From Streptomyces halobius (GTDB lineage: Bacteria > Actinomycetota > Actinomycetes > Streptomycetales > Streptomycetaceae): a DNA stretch of 64,000 nucleotides. The notes below the pieces were generated by a model that saw only the letters and a program-made list of their open reading frames with translations, was not told the DNA's origin and did no database searches. Within the stretch, counting starts at the first letter, position 1, and every line of letters starts with the position of its first letter. Positions 1-10,739 of the stretch are shown here, one piece after another. Where the stretch lies: NCBI RefSeq assembly GCF_023277745.1, contig NZ_CP086322.1:7502001-7566000 (forward strand), given 5' to 3'. A program made the translations under genes and the position numbers.

Positions 1-775
1 GGACGCCGCCGATGCACTCCGGCAGGGAGGTCGTCGGCGCCGCCACGATCCCGCCGGTCGGCGCGTACGTCAGCGCCTTGAGGGTGATCAGTGAGCGCAC
101 CACCGCGTCGCGGTACGGACCGTGGTACGTGCAGTGCTCGACCCAGTCGCGCCAGAAGTCCTCGGTGGCCTCCAGTGACGCCTCCGGTTCCGCCAGCGCC
201 GGCGGCTGGTGGTGGGAGGGCTGCCAGCTGATCGTGAACGCGATCCGCTCGCCGGGCGAGACCGTGAAGTCGGAGTACGTCGTCAGATCCTTGCCGTAGG
301 TCTCCGCGGAGGTGTCCAGCCACACCGAGTCCGGGCCCGCGACCGCGACCGTGCGGTGGTCCACCTTGTGGACCCAGGGGACGACCCAGCCGTACGAGAA
401 CCGCATCCGCAGCTCCGAGCACATCGGGACGCGCCCGCTGACGCCTTCCACGATCCGGATCACCTGAGGGGCGCCGTCACGCGGCGGCATGAAGTCGATG
501 ATCCGTACGGTGCCGCGCGGGGTGTCCCACTCGGATTCGAGGACGAGGGAATCGCCTCGGTAGCGGCGGCGGTCGGCCGGCGCCGGACGGCTCCCGGGGG
601 CGCTCGCGGGCCCCATCCGCCAGAAGCCGTGCTCCTCGGTGCCCAGGAGGCCCGCGAAGACCGCCGGTGAGTCGAAGCGCGGCAGACACAGCCAGTCGAC
701 CGTGCCGTCCCGGCACACTAGAGCGGCGGTCTGCATATCGCCGATGAGTGCGTAGTCCTCAATGCGCCCGGCCAC
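1..775 (-). CDS. Glycoside hydrolase family 15 protein (trehalase/glucoamylase-like), 3' part cut by window edge
   Basis: Reading leftward from a GTG at 775 the frame stays open to the window edge (258 codons seen). The N-terminus reads VAGRIEDYALIGDMQTAALV and then TVDWLCLPRFDSP, the usual opening of actinobacterial GH15 proteins; near the edge it reads TLKALTYAPTGGIVAAPTTS, the stretch just before the RNWDYR catalytic-domain motif. The family hydrolyses alpha-glucosidic bonds (trehalose or malto-oligosaccharides) in the cytoplasm. A GGGAGAGG ribosome site lies just upstream of the GTG. The (alpha/alpha)6 catalytic part and both catalytic Glu residues lie outside the window, so substrate cannot be judged. 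It is divergent from pyrG. Confidence 0.85.
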   Translation of the reverse strand, partial: MAGRIEDYALIGDMQTAALVCRDGTVDWLCLPRFDSPAVFAGLLGTEEHGFWRMGPASAPGSRPAPADRRRYRGDSLVLESEWDTPRGTVRIIDFMPPRDGAPQVIRIVEGVSGRVPMCSELRMRFSYGWVVPWVHKVDHRTVAVAGPDSVWLDTSAETYGKDLTTYSDFTVSPGERIAFTISWQPSHHQPPALAEPEASLEATEDFWRDWVEHCTYHGPYRDAVVRSLITLKALTYAPTGGIVAAPTTSLPECIGGV

Positions 776-1194
776 GTGCCTCTCCCGTCGAACTGGAGTG
801 ACGCCCCCCATGGGACGTGTTAGCTGTCCGTCCTGCCCATGAAACGTCGCCGAGCAGCGGGACCGGAAATCGGGCGGGGGTGGTGCCTTCCCGGACGGCT
901 CGTTGCGAGTGTCCGAGCAGGATACGACGCACGCGGGTGATCCGCGCGCCGCTCGCGAGGAGTGGGGTGGTCCGATTGGGTGGGCCGGTCGCGGAGAGGC
1001 CATGCGCAAGGGCAGGGGTGTGGCCGGACGCGACCGTGCCCGGTCGCTGATAGCCTGGTACCCCGTGGACCGGTGGGACCCCCAGATGTCACGGCAGATG
1101 TCACGGCACCCCCGAACCGCAGCGAACGCACCCCCTGAAACCCAGGCCGGCGCCGCTTCGCACCTCTCCACCACGCGACCACGGGAGCCCCCTC
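776..1194. promoter_or_regulatory. Divergent intergenic region, GH15 gene / pyrG
   Basis: About 420 bases without a convincing gene. It must hold the promoters of both neighbours. A possible pyrG -10 is TAGCCT near 1051, about 145 bases before the start, but no good -35 is visible. Long antisense frames here are high-GC shadows of pyrG. I see no riboswitch or attenuator structure of the kind that controls pyrG in Firmicutes. Confidence 0.3.
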
Positions 1195-1200
1195 TTGGCC

Positions 1201-2874
<1,674 letters not shown>

Positions 2875-2957
2875 GACGTCACCCTCGGCGGATACGGTGG
2901 CCGGGGTACGGGCTTCGCAGTCCGTACCCCGGTTTCTCGCTTTTCGGAAGGACGCGC

Positions 2958-3584
2958 ATGGGCATCAAGGACACCGCCGAGGAGTGGCAGGTCACCGCGA
3001 GCGAGACCCCGTTCGTGGGCAACAAGACCAGCGTGCGGACGGACCAGGTCGTGATGCCGGACGGCTCCACCGTCACGCGCGACTACCAGGTCCACCCGGG
3101 CTCGGTGGCCGTGCTCGCGCTGGACGACCAGGGCCGCGTCCTCGTCCTGCGCCAGTACCGGCACCCCGTACGCCACAAGCTCTGGGAGATCCCCGCCGGG
3201 CTGCTCGACGTCCCCGGGGAGAACCCGCTGCACGCCGCGCAGCGGGAGCTGTACGAGGAGGCACACGTCAAGGCCGAGGACTGGCGGGTGCTGACCGACG
3301 TCTACCCGACGCCCGGCGGCTGCGACGAGGCGGTACGGATCTTCCTCGCCCGGGAGCTGTCCGAGGCCGAGGGGGAGCGGTTCGAGGTCTTTGAGGAGGA
3401 GGCCGACATGGAGCTGGCGCGGGTGCCGCAGGCCGAACTGGTCCGTGGTGCGCTCGCCGGCGAGCTGCACAACAACTGCCTCGTCGTGGGAGTGCTGGCG
3501 CTCACCGCGGCCCAGGGGGGCGACGGCCTGGACGCGCTGCGGCCGGCCGACGCGCCGTGGCCGGCCCGTCCCTTCGAGTCCTGA
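2958..3584 (+). CDS. ADP-ribose pyrophosphatase-type NUDIX hydrolase
   Basis: 208 residues, probably cleaving ADP-ribose to AMP and ribose 5-phosphate. The NUDIX helix is at about residues 80-103: GLLDVPGE, then RELYEEAHV. The metal-binding RExxEE core is intact, but the usual Gly after EEx is His. The GLLDxxGE form with upstream REYRHP-like QYRHPV is characteristic of the actinobacterial ADPRase subgroup. ATG 2958 is preceded by GGAAGGA. It follows pyrG in the same direction and is probably cotranscribed. Substrate is inferred from family resemblance only. Confidence 0.88.
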   Translation: MGIKDTAEEWQVTASETPFVGNKTSVRTDQVVMPDGSTVTRDYQVHPGSVAVLALDDQGRVLVLRQYRHPVRHKLWEIPAGLLDVPGENPLHAAQRELYEEAHVKAEDWRVLTDVYPTPGGCDEAVRIFLARELSEAEGERFEVFEEEADMELARVPQAELVRGALAGELHNNCLVVGVLALTAAQGGDGLDALRPADAPWPARPFES

Positions 3585-3800
3585 GGCGGCCGGGCGGGCC
3601 GTACGCCCGAGATCGCGTGGTACGGCCTGGCGGTCGTGGGTTACCTCATGCGTGAACCGGTCGGATCATCCGGAGAACCGATCGGGTGACTCAACCGCCC
3701 CGCTCCGCACGGGCCGTGACGGGCCGTGAACTACGCTCGGTCACGTTCCCGTCCGCGCCCGCGGCGGGCTCGTACGCGCAGCTGGACGGGAGCGTGGCCG

Positions 3801-5969
3801 GTGACGGATCAGGCGGTGGGCGGGGGGCACCTCCCGCCGGAGGCGGCGGGCCCGGCCGGCCCGGCGGCGGGTGACCTGCGGGCACCGGGGCCCCGCCGGG
3901 CCACCGTCGGAACCACCGTCCCGGCACCCGCCGGCACCGCCGTCCCCGCGGCCGCCGCGCCCCCGCACCCCCGGATCGCCGGCCGCCGCCGCGAGCTCAG
4001 GGCGCTGCACGCGGACATCGAACGCGCCGGTCTCGACACCCTCTCGGGACGCAAGGGCGCCCGCAGCCGTGTGCTATTGATCGCCGGCCGCCCCGGCTCG
4101 GGCCGTACCGCGCTTGCCGAGGAACTGCTGCGCGAGCTCGCCGGTGACCACCCCGACGGGGTGCTGCGGGCCACGCTCGCCGGGCCGGGCGGCGAACCGG
4201 CCGGCACCGGCCGCGTCGCCCGCGAACTGCTCACCACGCTCGGCGTCGACGCCCCGCCCGGTGCCGCCGAGGACGAGCTGACGGAGCGTCTGCGCGATGC
4301 GCTCGCCGGGTGTCGCGCGCTGCTCTTCCTGGACGACGCCCCGGGCGCCGAACAGGTCGAACCGCTGCTTCCCGATGCCCCCGACTGCCTGGTCGTGGTG
4401 GTCTCCCAGGGCCCGCTGACCGGAATTCCGGACGTCCGGCCGTGCGCCCTCGGCGGACTGGGCAGCGCGGCCTCCGTCGAGGTCTTGAGCCGTCTCGCGG
4501 GCCCGACCAGGATCACCGTCGACCCGCGGACCGCGGAGGCGGTCGCCGAGGAGTGCCGCGGGCAGCCCGCCGCCCTGGTGCTGGCCGGCGGCTGGCTCGC
4601 GGCCCGCCCCAAGTCCTCGGTCTCCGATCTGCGCACCGCGCTGCGCGAGGTGCCGCTGCCGGACGGCCTGTCCACCGGCGCCCGCCCGCTGTACCGGGCG
4701 TTCCGTCTCGCGTACGGGTCGCTGCCGGCGCCCGCCGCCCGGATACTTCGGCTGCTCACCCTGGCCCCCGGCGGCCTGGTGGACGCGCATCTCGCGTCCG
4801 CGCTGACCGGCTGTTCGGTCGTGGTGGCCGGCACGGCACTGCGCGAGTTCGCCGCGCTGGGCCTGCTGCGGCCGGTCGACGAAGAGAACGCAGAGAGCAC
4901 AGCCCTCGGCGGCGTACACGCCTCCGACTCCGCGCCGCGCCCGCAGTACCGGCTGCCCGGCTGCCTCGACCCGATGGCGCGGGCCCTGCTCCACGAGCAC
5001 GAGCGGCCCGCCGATATCCAGCTCGCCCGCGCGCGCATGCTGGAGCGCACGGTACGGCTGCTCCAGTCCTGCCGGGCGATGGGCGAGCCGGCCGATTCGC
5101 CCGCGCGCCAGAAGGCCGCCGGGCTGCCGCGCTCGCTCCGCTTCGTCTCCAGGGCGGCGGCCGCGGCCTGGCTGCGCAGCCGCCGCACCGCGCTGCTGGA
5201 CGCCGCCCGGATGGCCGTCGCGGACGGTGAACTGGACACCCTGGACCGGCGGTTGATGGCCGCGCTGACCCGGACACTGCTCGCGCACGAGGGCGCGGAG
5301 GCGGCCGCGCCCGACCTCTACGCGCTGCACCAACTGGTCCTGGAGGTCGCCGGCCGGCGCGGCCTGGCGTACGAGAAGGCCGCCGCGCTGCTCAACCTCG
5401 CCGACCTCGACGGCCAGGCCGGACGCACCTCGGATGCGCTCACCCGCTACCGGGGCGCGCTGGAGGCGGCCCGTTCGGTGCAGGACCCGGTGGCCACCGG
5501 CCGGGCGCTGGAGTCGCTGGGCGCCACATACACCGAACTGGGCGACTGGCAGCGGGCCGTGGACTGGTACGGCCGGGCGCTGGAACTGCGGCTCACCCGG
5601 GGCGAGGCGACCGAAGCGGCATGGCTGCACGGCCGGATCGGCGAGGTGCACGGCCGGGCGGGCCGCTGGGAGGAGGCGCTCAAGGAATGGCGGGCGGCGG
5701 CGCGGACGTACCGGCGGGCCGGCGATCCGGCGGGGCAGGCGCGGGCGACCGGCGAGCTGGCGCGGGCCCAGGAGTGCGCGGGCCGTCCGGAGGAGGGGCT
5801 GCGGACCTGTCTCGAAGCCGTCGACCTCGCCCGGAGCGCGGGCGACGGACGTCTGGAGGCGCTGTTGCACCTTCGGATCGCGGACACCTTCGAGCGGCTC
5901 GGGGACCCGGCAGCGGCGGGGCTGCACCGCTCGTCGGGAGATCGTCTTCTTGGGGATCACCCCGAGTAG
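3801..5969 (+). CDS. Large NTPase with C-terminal TPR repeats (AfsR-like regulator without DNA-binding domain)
   Basis: 722 residues from GTG 3801, chosen because GGGAG at 3788-3792 sits 8 bases upstream; the frame opens further upstream but lacks a better site. A Pro/Ala-rich N-terminus is followed by a Walker A loop GRPGSGRT at about residue 95, a Walker B-like LLFLDDAP near residue 173, then helical repeats; residues about 525-710 contain TPR-type units such as GRALESLGATYTELGDW. This is the STAND/NB-ARC plus TPR plan of AfsR and SARP regulators, but no N-terminal winged helix is present, so direct DNA binding is unlikely. It sits between the NUDIX gene and ald, as in other Streptomyces. 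Partner and ligand are unknown. Confidence 0.75.
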   Translation: MTDQAVGGGHLPPEAAGPAGPAAGDLRAPGPRRATVGTTVPAPAGTAVPAAAAPPHPRIAGRRRELRALHADIERAGLDTLSGRKGARSRVLLIAGRPGSGRTALAEELLRELAGDHPDGVLRATLAGPGGEPAGTGRVARELLTTLGVDAPPGAAEDELTERLRDALAGCRALLFLDDAPGAEQVEPLLPDAPDCLVVVVSQGPLTGIPDVRPCALGGLGSAASVEVLSRLAGPTRITVDPRTAEAVAEECRGQPAALVLAGGWLAARPKSSVSDLRTALREVPLPDGLSTGARPLYRAFRLAYGSLPAPAARILRLLTLAPGGLVDAHLASALTGCSVVVAGTALREFAALGLLRPVDEENAESTALGGVHASDSAPRPQYRLPGCLDPMARALLHEHERPADIQLARARMLERTVRLLQSCRAMGEPADSPARQKAAGLPRSLRFVSRAAAAAWLRSRRTALLDAARMAVADGELDTLDRRLMAALTRTLLAHEGAEAAAPDLYALHQLVLEVAGRRGLAYEKAAALLNLADLDGQAGRTSDALTRYRGALEAARSVQDPVATGRALESLGATYTELGDWQRAVDWYGRALELRLTRGEATEAAWLHGRIGEVHGRAGRWEEALKEWRAAARTYRRAGDPAGQARATGELARAQECAGRPEEGLRTCLEAVDLARSAGDGRLEALLHLRIADTFERLGDPAAAGLHRSSGDRLLGDHPE

Positions 5970-6017
5970 CCTACGAAATCGATGGTGATCTTCGAAGAAA
6001 TTGGTCCTTTACAAGGC

Positions 6018-6045
6018 TAGACAACTCGGCGTCCTTCAATAGACT
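6018..6045 (+). promoter_or_regulatory. Candidate sigma-HrdB-type promoter of ald
   Basis: TAGACA at 6018-6023 and TAGACT at 6040-6045 are separated by 16 bases in an AT-rich patch, about 95 bases before ald. Both hexamers fit the housekeeping consensus reasonably. No start site was measured. Confidence 0.4.
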
Positions 6046-6137
6046 GGGCGGGCCGCGTACGGCGCGGTCAGTTCCGTCATGCATCGCATGAGGGGATAAT
6101 TCCTCCTGCAACCTCTCTTTCAAGGACCGTGATCGAC

Positions 6138-7253
6138 GTGAAGGTCGGCATCCCCCGCGAGGTCAAGAACAACGAGTTCCGCGTGGCCATCACGCCCGCC
6201 GGTGTCAACGAACTCGTCCGCCACGGCCACCAGGTCTTCGTCGAGAAGGACGCCGGTCTCGGCTCGTCCATCACGAACGAGGAGTACGTCTCCGCCGGTG
6301 CCACCATCCTCGGCACCGCCGACGAGGTCTGGGACACCGCCGACCTCCTGCTGAAGGTCAAGGAGCCGATCGCCGAGGAGTACCACCGCCTCCGCAAGGA
6401 CCAGGCCCTCTTCACGTACCTGCACCTCGCGGCCTCCCGCGAGTGCACCGACGCGCTGCTGGAGTCCGGCACCACCGCCATCGCCTACGAGACCGTCGAG
6501 ACGGCCGGCCGCCAGCTGCCGCTGCTCGCCCCGATGTCCGAGGTCGCGGGCCGGATCGCCCCGCAGGTCGGCGCATACCACCTGATGCGCCAGGCCGGCG
6601 GCCGTGGGGTGCTGCCGGGAGGTGTCCCCGGTGTCGCCGCGGGCCGGGCCGTCGTCATCGGCGGCGGTGTCTCCGGCTGGAACGCCGTGCAGATCGCCGT
6701 GGGTCTCGGCTTCCACGTCACCCTGCTCGACAAGGACATCAACAAGCTCCGCGAGGCGGACAAGATCTTCGGCACCAAGGTGCAGACGATCGTCTCCAAC
6801 GCCTACGAGCTGGAGAAGGCCGTCGTCGAGGCCGACCTCGTCATCGGTGCCGTCCTGATCCCCGGCGCCAAGGCCCCCAAGCTGGTCACCAACGAGCTCG
6901 TCGCCAAGATGAAGCCCGGCAGTGTCCTTGTCGACATCGCGATCGACCAGGGCGGCTGCTTCGAGGACTCCCGTCCGACCACCCACGCCGAGCCGACCTT
7001 CGAGGTCCACAACTCGGTGTTCTACTGCGTCGCCAACATGCCCGGCGCGGTCCCCAACACCTCCACCCACGCGCTCACCAACGCCACGCTGCCCTACATC
7101 GTGGAGCTGGCGAACCGTGGCTGGGCGGAGGCGCTGCGCCGTGACCCGGCGCTGGCCAAGGGCCTCAACACGCACGACGGCAAGGTGGTCTACGGCCCCG
7201 TTGCCGAGGCGCACGGCCTGGAGTCCGTCGAACTCCGTACGCTCCTCGGCTGA
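6138..7253 (+). CDS. ald: Alanine dehydrogenase
   Basis: NAD-dependent oxidative deamination of L-alanine to pyruvate and ammonium. With the GTG at 6138 the protein is 371 residues and its catalytic residues fall at Lys75 (LKVKEP) and His96 (YLHLA), the numbering of the Mycobacterium tuberculosis enzyme, which supports this start over the in-frame GTG at 6129 that lies only 2-3 bases from the AAGGA. The Rossmann motif GGGVSGWNA lies near residue 175 and the conserved [10 protein letters not shown] near residue 296. Monocistronic: its own promoter upstream and a strong terminator downstream. Confidence 0.97.
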   Translation: MKVGIPREVKNNEFRVAITPAGVNELVRHGHQVFVEKDAGLGSSITNEEYVSAGATILGTADEVWDTADLLLKVKEPIAEEYHRLRKDQALFTYLHLAASRECTDALLESGTTAIAYETVETAGRQLPLLAPMSEVAGRIAPQVGAYHLMRQAGGRGVLPGGVPGVAAGRAVVIGGGVSGWNAVQIAVGLGFHVTLLDKDINKLREADKIFGTKVQTIVSNAYELEKAVVEADLVIGAVLIPGAKAPKLVTNELVAKMKPGSVLVDIAIDQGGCFEDSRPTTHAEPTFEVHNSVFYCVANMPGAVPNTSTHALTNATLPYIVELANRGWAEALRRDPALAKGLNTHDGKVVYGPVAEAHGLESVELRTLLG

Positions 7254-7276
7254 CGTCAATCGAGCGCGTCAATGCC

Positions 7277-7320
7277 GCGCGACCGGCCGGGCCCTGCCGA
7301 CAGGGCCCGGCCGGTCGCGC
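7277..7320 (+). terminator. Strong hairpin terminator after ald
   Basis: A perfect 20-base-pair stem (7277-7296 with 7301-7320) around the four-base loop CCGA, 24 bases after the ald stop. No U-tract follows, as is common for Streptomyces terminators. Confidence 0.9.
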
Positions 7321-7487
7321 GTGCGACACGCCGCACGCCCGGCTCCGGGCGACGATCTCTCAACTCGCCGCGAACGTAACCCTTTAACCGATTCGCGCAC
7401 CCCCGAAACAACGGGCCGATACCGCTCGCGCCCTTGACATCGAGGGGTTCGGTTACCGACACATCGGGCCGGGTCCGGTGGATTGTG

Positions 7488-7517
7488 TTGCTGCGGACGC
7501 CCGACACGCCATAGAGT
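7488..7517 (+). promoter_or_regulatory. Candidate promoter of the parA operon
   Basis: TTGCTG (7488-7493) and TAGAGT (7512-7517) are separated by 18 bases, 76 bases before the parA start. A perfect TTGACA occurs further upstream near 7434 without a matching -10. The rest of the 7321-7592 gap shows no gene. Confidence 0.35.
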
Positions 7518-7592
7518 CGCCAACCGTCGGCATGGTGTCACGCTGACCTATCGATAAGTTTCCTGGTCACATCCAAGGAGGTAAGACGACTT

Positions 7593-8756
7593 GTGAATGA
7601 GTCGACATTTTCTCCCGGAGGTGGTCAACCAGGAGCGGTTGCACGGGGCATGGGTCCCTCGGGGCGCGAGGCTGTCGGCTCCGTAGCGGTCCACACCTTC
7701 GCGGCCCACCAGAGCATGACCACGACAGCCCACCAAAGCATGGACGGCCATCACGTGAACGCCATGGCCGGCGACCGGGGCAGTGGAGAACCCGCCCGTC
7801 TCGCCGACTACGACGACCTGCCCGAGGGGCACTTCTACGATCCGGACGCCGAGTACGAGCCGGACCCCGAATACGCGGCCACGCTCGCGCCGGACGCCGC
7901 GCGCCAGCGCCGCGAACGCGTCGGCCCCACCGGGCGACCGCTCCCGTACTTCCCGATCCCGGGACCGCTGTCCGAGCACGGCCCCGCCAAGATCATCGCG
8001 ATGTGCAACCAGAAGGGCGGGGTCGGCAAGACCACCTCGACCATCAACCTGGGCGCCGCACTCGCCGAATACGGACGACGGGTGCTGCTCGTCGACTTCG
8101 ACCCGCAGGGCGCCCTGTCGGTCGGACTCGGCGTCAACCCGATGGAACTCGATCTGACGGTCTACAACCTGCTCATGGAGCGGGGCATGTCGGCCGACGA
8201 GGTCCTCCTCAAGACCGCGGTCCCCAACATGGACCTGCTGCCCAGCAATATCGATTTGTCAGCGGCCGAAGTGCAGCTGGTCAGCGAGGTCGCACGCGAG
8301 TCGACCCTGCAGCGCGCCCTCAAGCCGCTGCTCGCCGACTACGACTACATCGTCATCGACTGCCAGCCCTCGCTCGGCCTGCTGACCGTCAACGCCCTGA
8401 CGGCGGCTCACAAGGTCATCGTCCCGCTGGAGTGCGAGTTCTTCGCGCTGCGCGGTGTGGCGCTGCTCACCGAGACCATCGAGAAGGTCCAGGAGCGGCT
8501 CAACCCCGAGCTGGAGCTGGACGGCATCCTGGCGACGATGTACGACTCCCGCACCGTGCACAGCCGCGAGGTCCTGGCGCGGGTCGTGGAAGCCTTCGAC
8601 GATCACGTCTACCACACCGTCATCGGCCGTACGGTCCGCTTCCCCGAGACCACCGTCGCGGGCGAGCCGATCACCACGTACGCCTCCAACTCCGTGGGTG
8701 CGGCCGCCTATCGTCAGCTCGCCAGGGAGGTGCTCGCCCGGTGTCACGCCGAGTGA
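7593..8756 (+). CDS. ParA/Soj-family partition ATPase
   Basis: 387 residues. The deviant Walker A motif KGGVGKTT begins at Lys141, followed by VLLVDFDPQGALS and the IDCQPSLGLLT Walker B region, so this is a true ParA-type dimerising ATPase rather than a MinD with amphipathic tail. The start GTG 7593 has an excellent AAGGAGG at 7575-7581. It gives an unusually long N-terminal extension of about 130 mostly polar residues (two AHQSM repeats, then an acidic Tyr-rich DPDAEYEPDPEY stretch). The gene heads an operon with an RHH-like protein, ScpA and ScpB, which points to chromosome segregation. It is not the oriC parAB pair, since no parB or parS is seen. Confidence 0.85.
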   Translation: MNESTFSPGGGQPGAVARGMGPSGREAVGSVAVHTFAAHQSMTTTAHQSMDGHHVNAMAGDRGSGEPARLADYDDLPEGHFYDPDAEYEPDPEYAATLAPDAARQRRERVGPTGRPLPYFPIPGPLSEHGPAKIIAMCNQKGGVGKTTSTINLGAALAEYGRRVLLVDFDPQGALSVGLGVNPMELDLTVYNLLMERGMSADEVLLKTAVPNMDLLPSNIDLSAAEVQLVSEVARESTLQRALKPLLADYDYIVIDCQPSLGLLTVNALTAAHKVIVPLECEFFALRGVALLTETIEKVQERLNPELELDGILATMYDSRTVHSREVLARVVEAFDDHVYHTVIGRTVRFPETTVAGEPITTYASNSVGAAAYRQLAREVLARCHAE

Positions 8757-9343
8757 GTCTGCCCGGAGCCGACGAACTGTTCCGCACCACCGGAGGCATG
8801 GGGCTGCAGTCCTCCTCGCCCCGCCGTACCGCCAACGGATCCTCGGCCAACGGCGAGGCACCCCGGGTGCCCGGCCCGGCCGGCGAATCCGATCCGGCCG
8901 CGGACGCGCCGGAGACGCCCACCGCGGCACGGCAGCGGCGCCCGGAGAGCGACACCGTCGACGCCCCGGCCGGGGACGGCGGCCGGGAGACGGACGCGGA
9001 GGCCCCGCAGGGCCGCCGCTCCCAGGGGGGCCAGTCCGGGTCCGCCATGCAGGAGGCTGCCGCGGCGGCCGCTCAGGTCGGCCCGCAGAGCCGCCGCCGG
9101 GGCACCGGGCGCGGCGCCAACCGGCGCCCCAGCGGCCGGGAACGGCACGACGAGAAGATCACCGTCTATGTCTCCGCCGAGGAGCTCATGGACCTCGAAC
9201 ACGCGCGGCTGGTGCTGCGCGGTGAGCACGGTCTCGCCGTCGACCGCGGCCGGATCGTCCGCGAAGCGGTGGCCGTCGTCCTCGCCGACCTGGAGTCGCG
9301 CGGCGACGCCAGCATCCTCGTACGGCGGCTGCGGGGACGCTGA
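8741..9343 (+). CDS. ParA-associated protein with C-terminal ribbon-helix-helix-like domain
   Basis: 200 residues, starting at GTG 8741 (AGGGAGG 10 bases upstream) and overlapping the end of parA by 16 bases; a second in-frame GTG lies at 8753. Residues 1-130 are low complexity. The C-terminal 65 residues read as a beta strand (EKITVYVS) followed by two helices (EELMDLEHARLVL and RIVREAVAVVLADLE), the layout of a ribbon-helix-helix DNA-binding fold. Translational overlap with a ParA makes it a candidate centromere-binding partner of a type Ib-like partition system. No ParB motif is present. The fold call is by eye and should be treated as inference. Confidence 0.6.
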   Translation: MSRRVSLPGADELFRTTGGMGLQSSSPRRTANGSSANGEAPRVPGPAGESDPAADAPETPTAARQRRPESDTVDAPAGDGGRETDAEAPQGRRSQGGQSGSAMQEAAAAAAQVGPQSRRRGTGRGANRRPSGRERHDEKITVYVSAEELMDLEHARLVLRGEHGLAVDRGRIVREAVAVVLADLESRGDASILVRRLRGR

Positions 9344-9554
9344 CGCCTCGGTTGCGCCCTGGGCGGGGCTGGTCCGGCGCCGTTGGGCGCCGTCGTCGTG
9401 CTGTCTGCCGGGCGGCGGGGATTTTTGCGGCGGCTGCCGCGGTGCCGGAACGTCACGCCGGGCGGGCCGCGGGATAGCCTGCCCTTTTGGCGGGCCGACC
9501 CGCCCGTGACCAGCCCGTGGCCCCCGGCACGGGGACCGCAGCACCAGGACCGCG

Positions 9555-10739
9555 ATGCCGACGACCCACGACGACGCCCCCGCTCCGCGCGCCCGCCGAC
9601 CCCTCGGGCGCGGGCCGGGCGCGGGCCGGGAGGCGGCACCGGGAGCTGTGCCGGAGACCGCACCGGAGGTCGTATCGGAGGCGGGCGGGGGCGCTGTGCC
9701 GGAGGGGGGCGCGGACCCCGCCCCGGCCGCCGTGCCGGACCCCGCCCCGGATTCCACTTCCGGCGTCTCCGATGCGCCCGATGCCCCCGACGTCCCCGCG
9801 GACGAGCCGTCGGCGGCGCCGGCTGCCGAGGCACCTCCCGCCGACACTCCGCCCGCCGATGCCGCGCCCTCCGCTTCCCCTGAGCCCTCCGAAGCTCCTC
9901 CCGCAGACGACGGCAAGTTCACCATCAGGCTGGACAACTTCGAGGGCCCCTTCGATCTCCTCCTGCAGCTGATCTCCAAGCACAAGCTGGATGTCACCGA
10001 GGTCGCGCTGTCCAAGGTGACGGACGAGTTCATGGCGCACATCCGGGCCATGGGACCGGACTGGGATCTGGACCAGACCACGGAGTTCCTGGTCGTCGCG
10101 GCCACGCTGCTCGATCTGAAAGCGGCCCGGCTGCTGCCCGCCGCCGAGGTGGAGGACGAGGCGGACCTCGCGCTCCTGGAGGCCCGCGATCTGCTCTTCG
10201 CCCGGCTGCTCCAGTACCGCGCGTACAAACGCATCGCGGACATCTTCAGTGGGCGGCTGGCGGACGAGGCACGGCGCCACCCCCGTACCGTCGGGCTGGA
10301 GCCGCAGTACGCCGAGCTGCTGCCCGAGGTCGTCATCAGCATCGGGGCGGAGGGATTCGCCGAGCTCGCGGTGAAGGCGATGCAGCCCAAGGCGAAGCCG
10401 CAGGTGTATGTCGACCACATCCACGCGCCGCTGGTGAGCGTGCGCGAGCAGGCCGAGGTGATGATGGCGCGCCTGCGCGAGGCGGGCGAGGCGAGCTTCC
10501 AGGAGCTGGTGGCGGACGCGCCGGACACGCTCACCGTCGTCGCGCGCTTCCTGGCCCTGCTGGAGCTCTACCGGGAGCGGGTGGTCATCCTGGAGCAGGA
10601 GGAGGCTCTGGGGGCGCTGACGGTCCGCTGGACGGGCGCGGAGGGCGCCGAGCCGGTCGTCACGGACGAGTTCGACCAGGAACCGGGCAGGCCCGCCGCC
10701 GAGGCGGCGGGCGGGGTGCAAGAGGAGGAGCGGACGTGA
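9555..10739 (+). CDS. scpA: Segregation and condensation protein A
   Basis: Kleisin subunit of the SMC-ScpAB condensin complex. The conserved part begins near residue 122 with FTIRLDNFEGPFDLLLQLI and continues through the N-terminal helical SMC-neck-binding region (LLDLKAARLLP), a middle ScpB-binding region and a C-terminal winged helix (TVVARFLALLELYRERVV). The first 120 residues are a Pro/Ala/Asp/Glu-rich disordered extension not needed by the family. ATG 9555 has AGGA about 7 bases upstream. The stop overlaps the scpB start by four bases, so the two are translationally coupled. Confidence 0.95.
   Translation: MPTTHDDAPAPRARRPLGRGPGAGREAAPGAVPETAPEVVSEAGGGAVPEGGADPAPAAVPDPAPDSTSGVSDAPDAPDVPADEPSAAPAAEAPPADTPPADAAPSASPEPSEAPPADDGKFTIRLDNFEGPFDLLLQLISKHKLDVTEVALSKVTDEFMAHIRAMGPDWDLDQTTEFLVVAATLLDLKAARLLPAAEVEDEADLALLEARDLLFARLLQYRAYKRIADIFSGRLADEARRHPRTVGLEPQYAELLPEVVISIGAEGFAELAVKAMQPKAKPQVYVDHIHAPLVSVREQAEVMMARLREAGEASFQELVADAPDTLTVVARFLALLELYRERVVILEQEEALGALTVRWTGAEGAEPVVTDEFDQEPGRPAAEAAGGVQEEERT

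Noticed and set aside
7254..8756. parS site or oriC-type parAB locus
   Set aside because: No GTTTCACGTGAAAC-like sequence or ParB gene was seen; the ParA here belongs to the scp operon.
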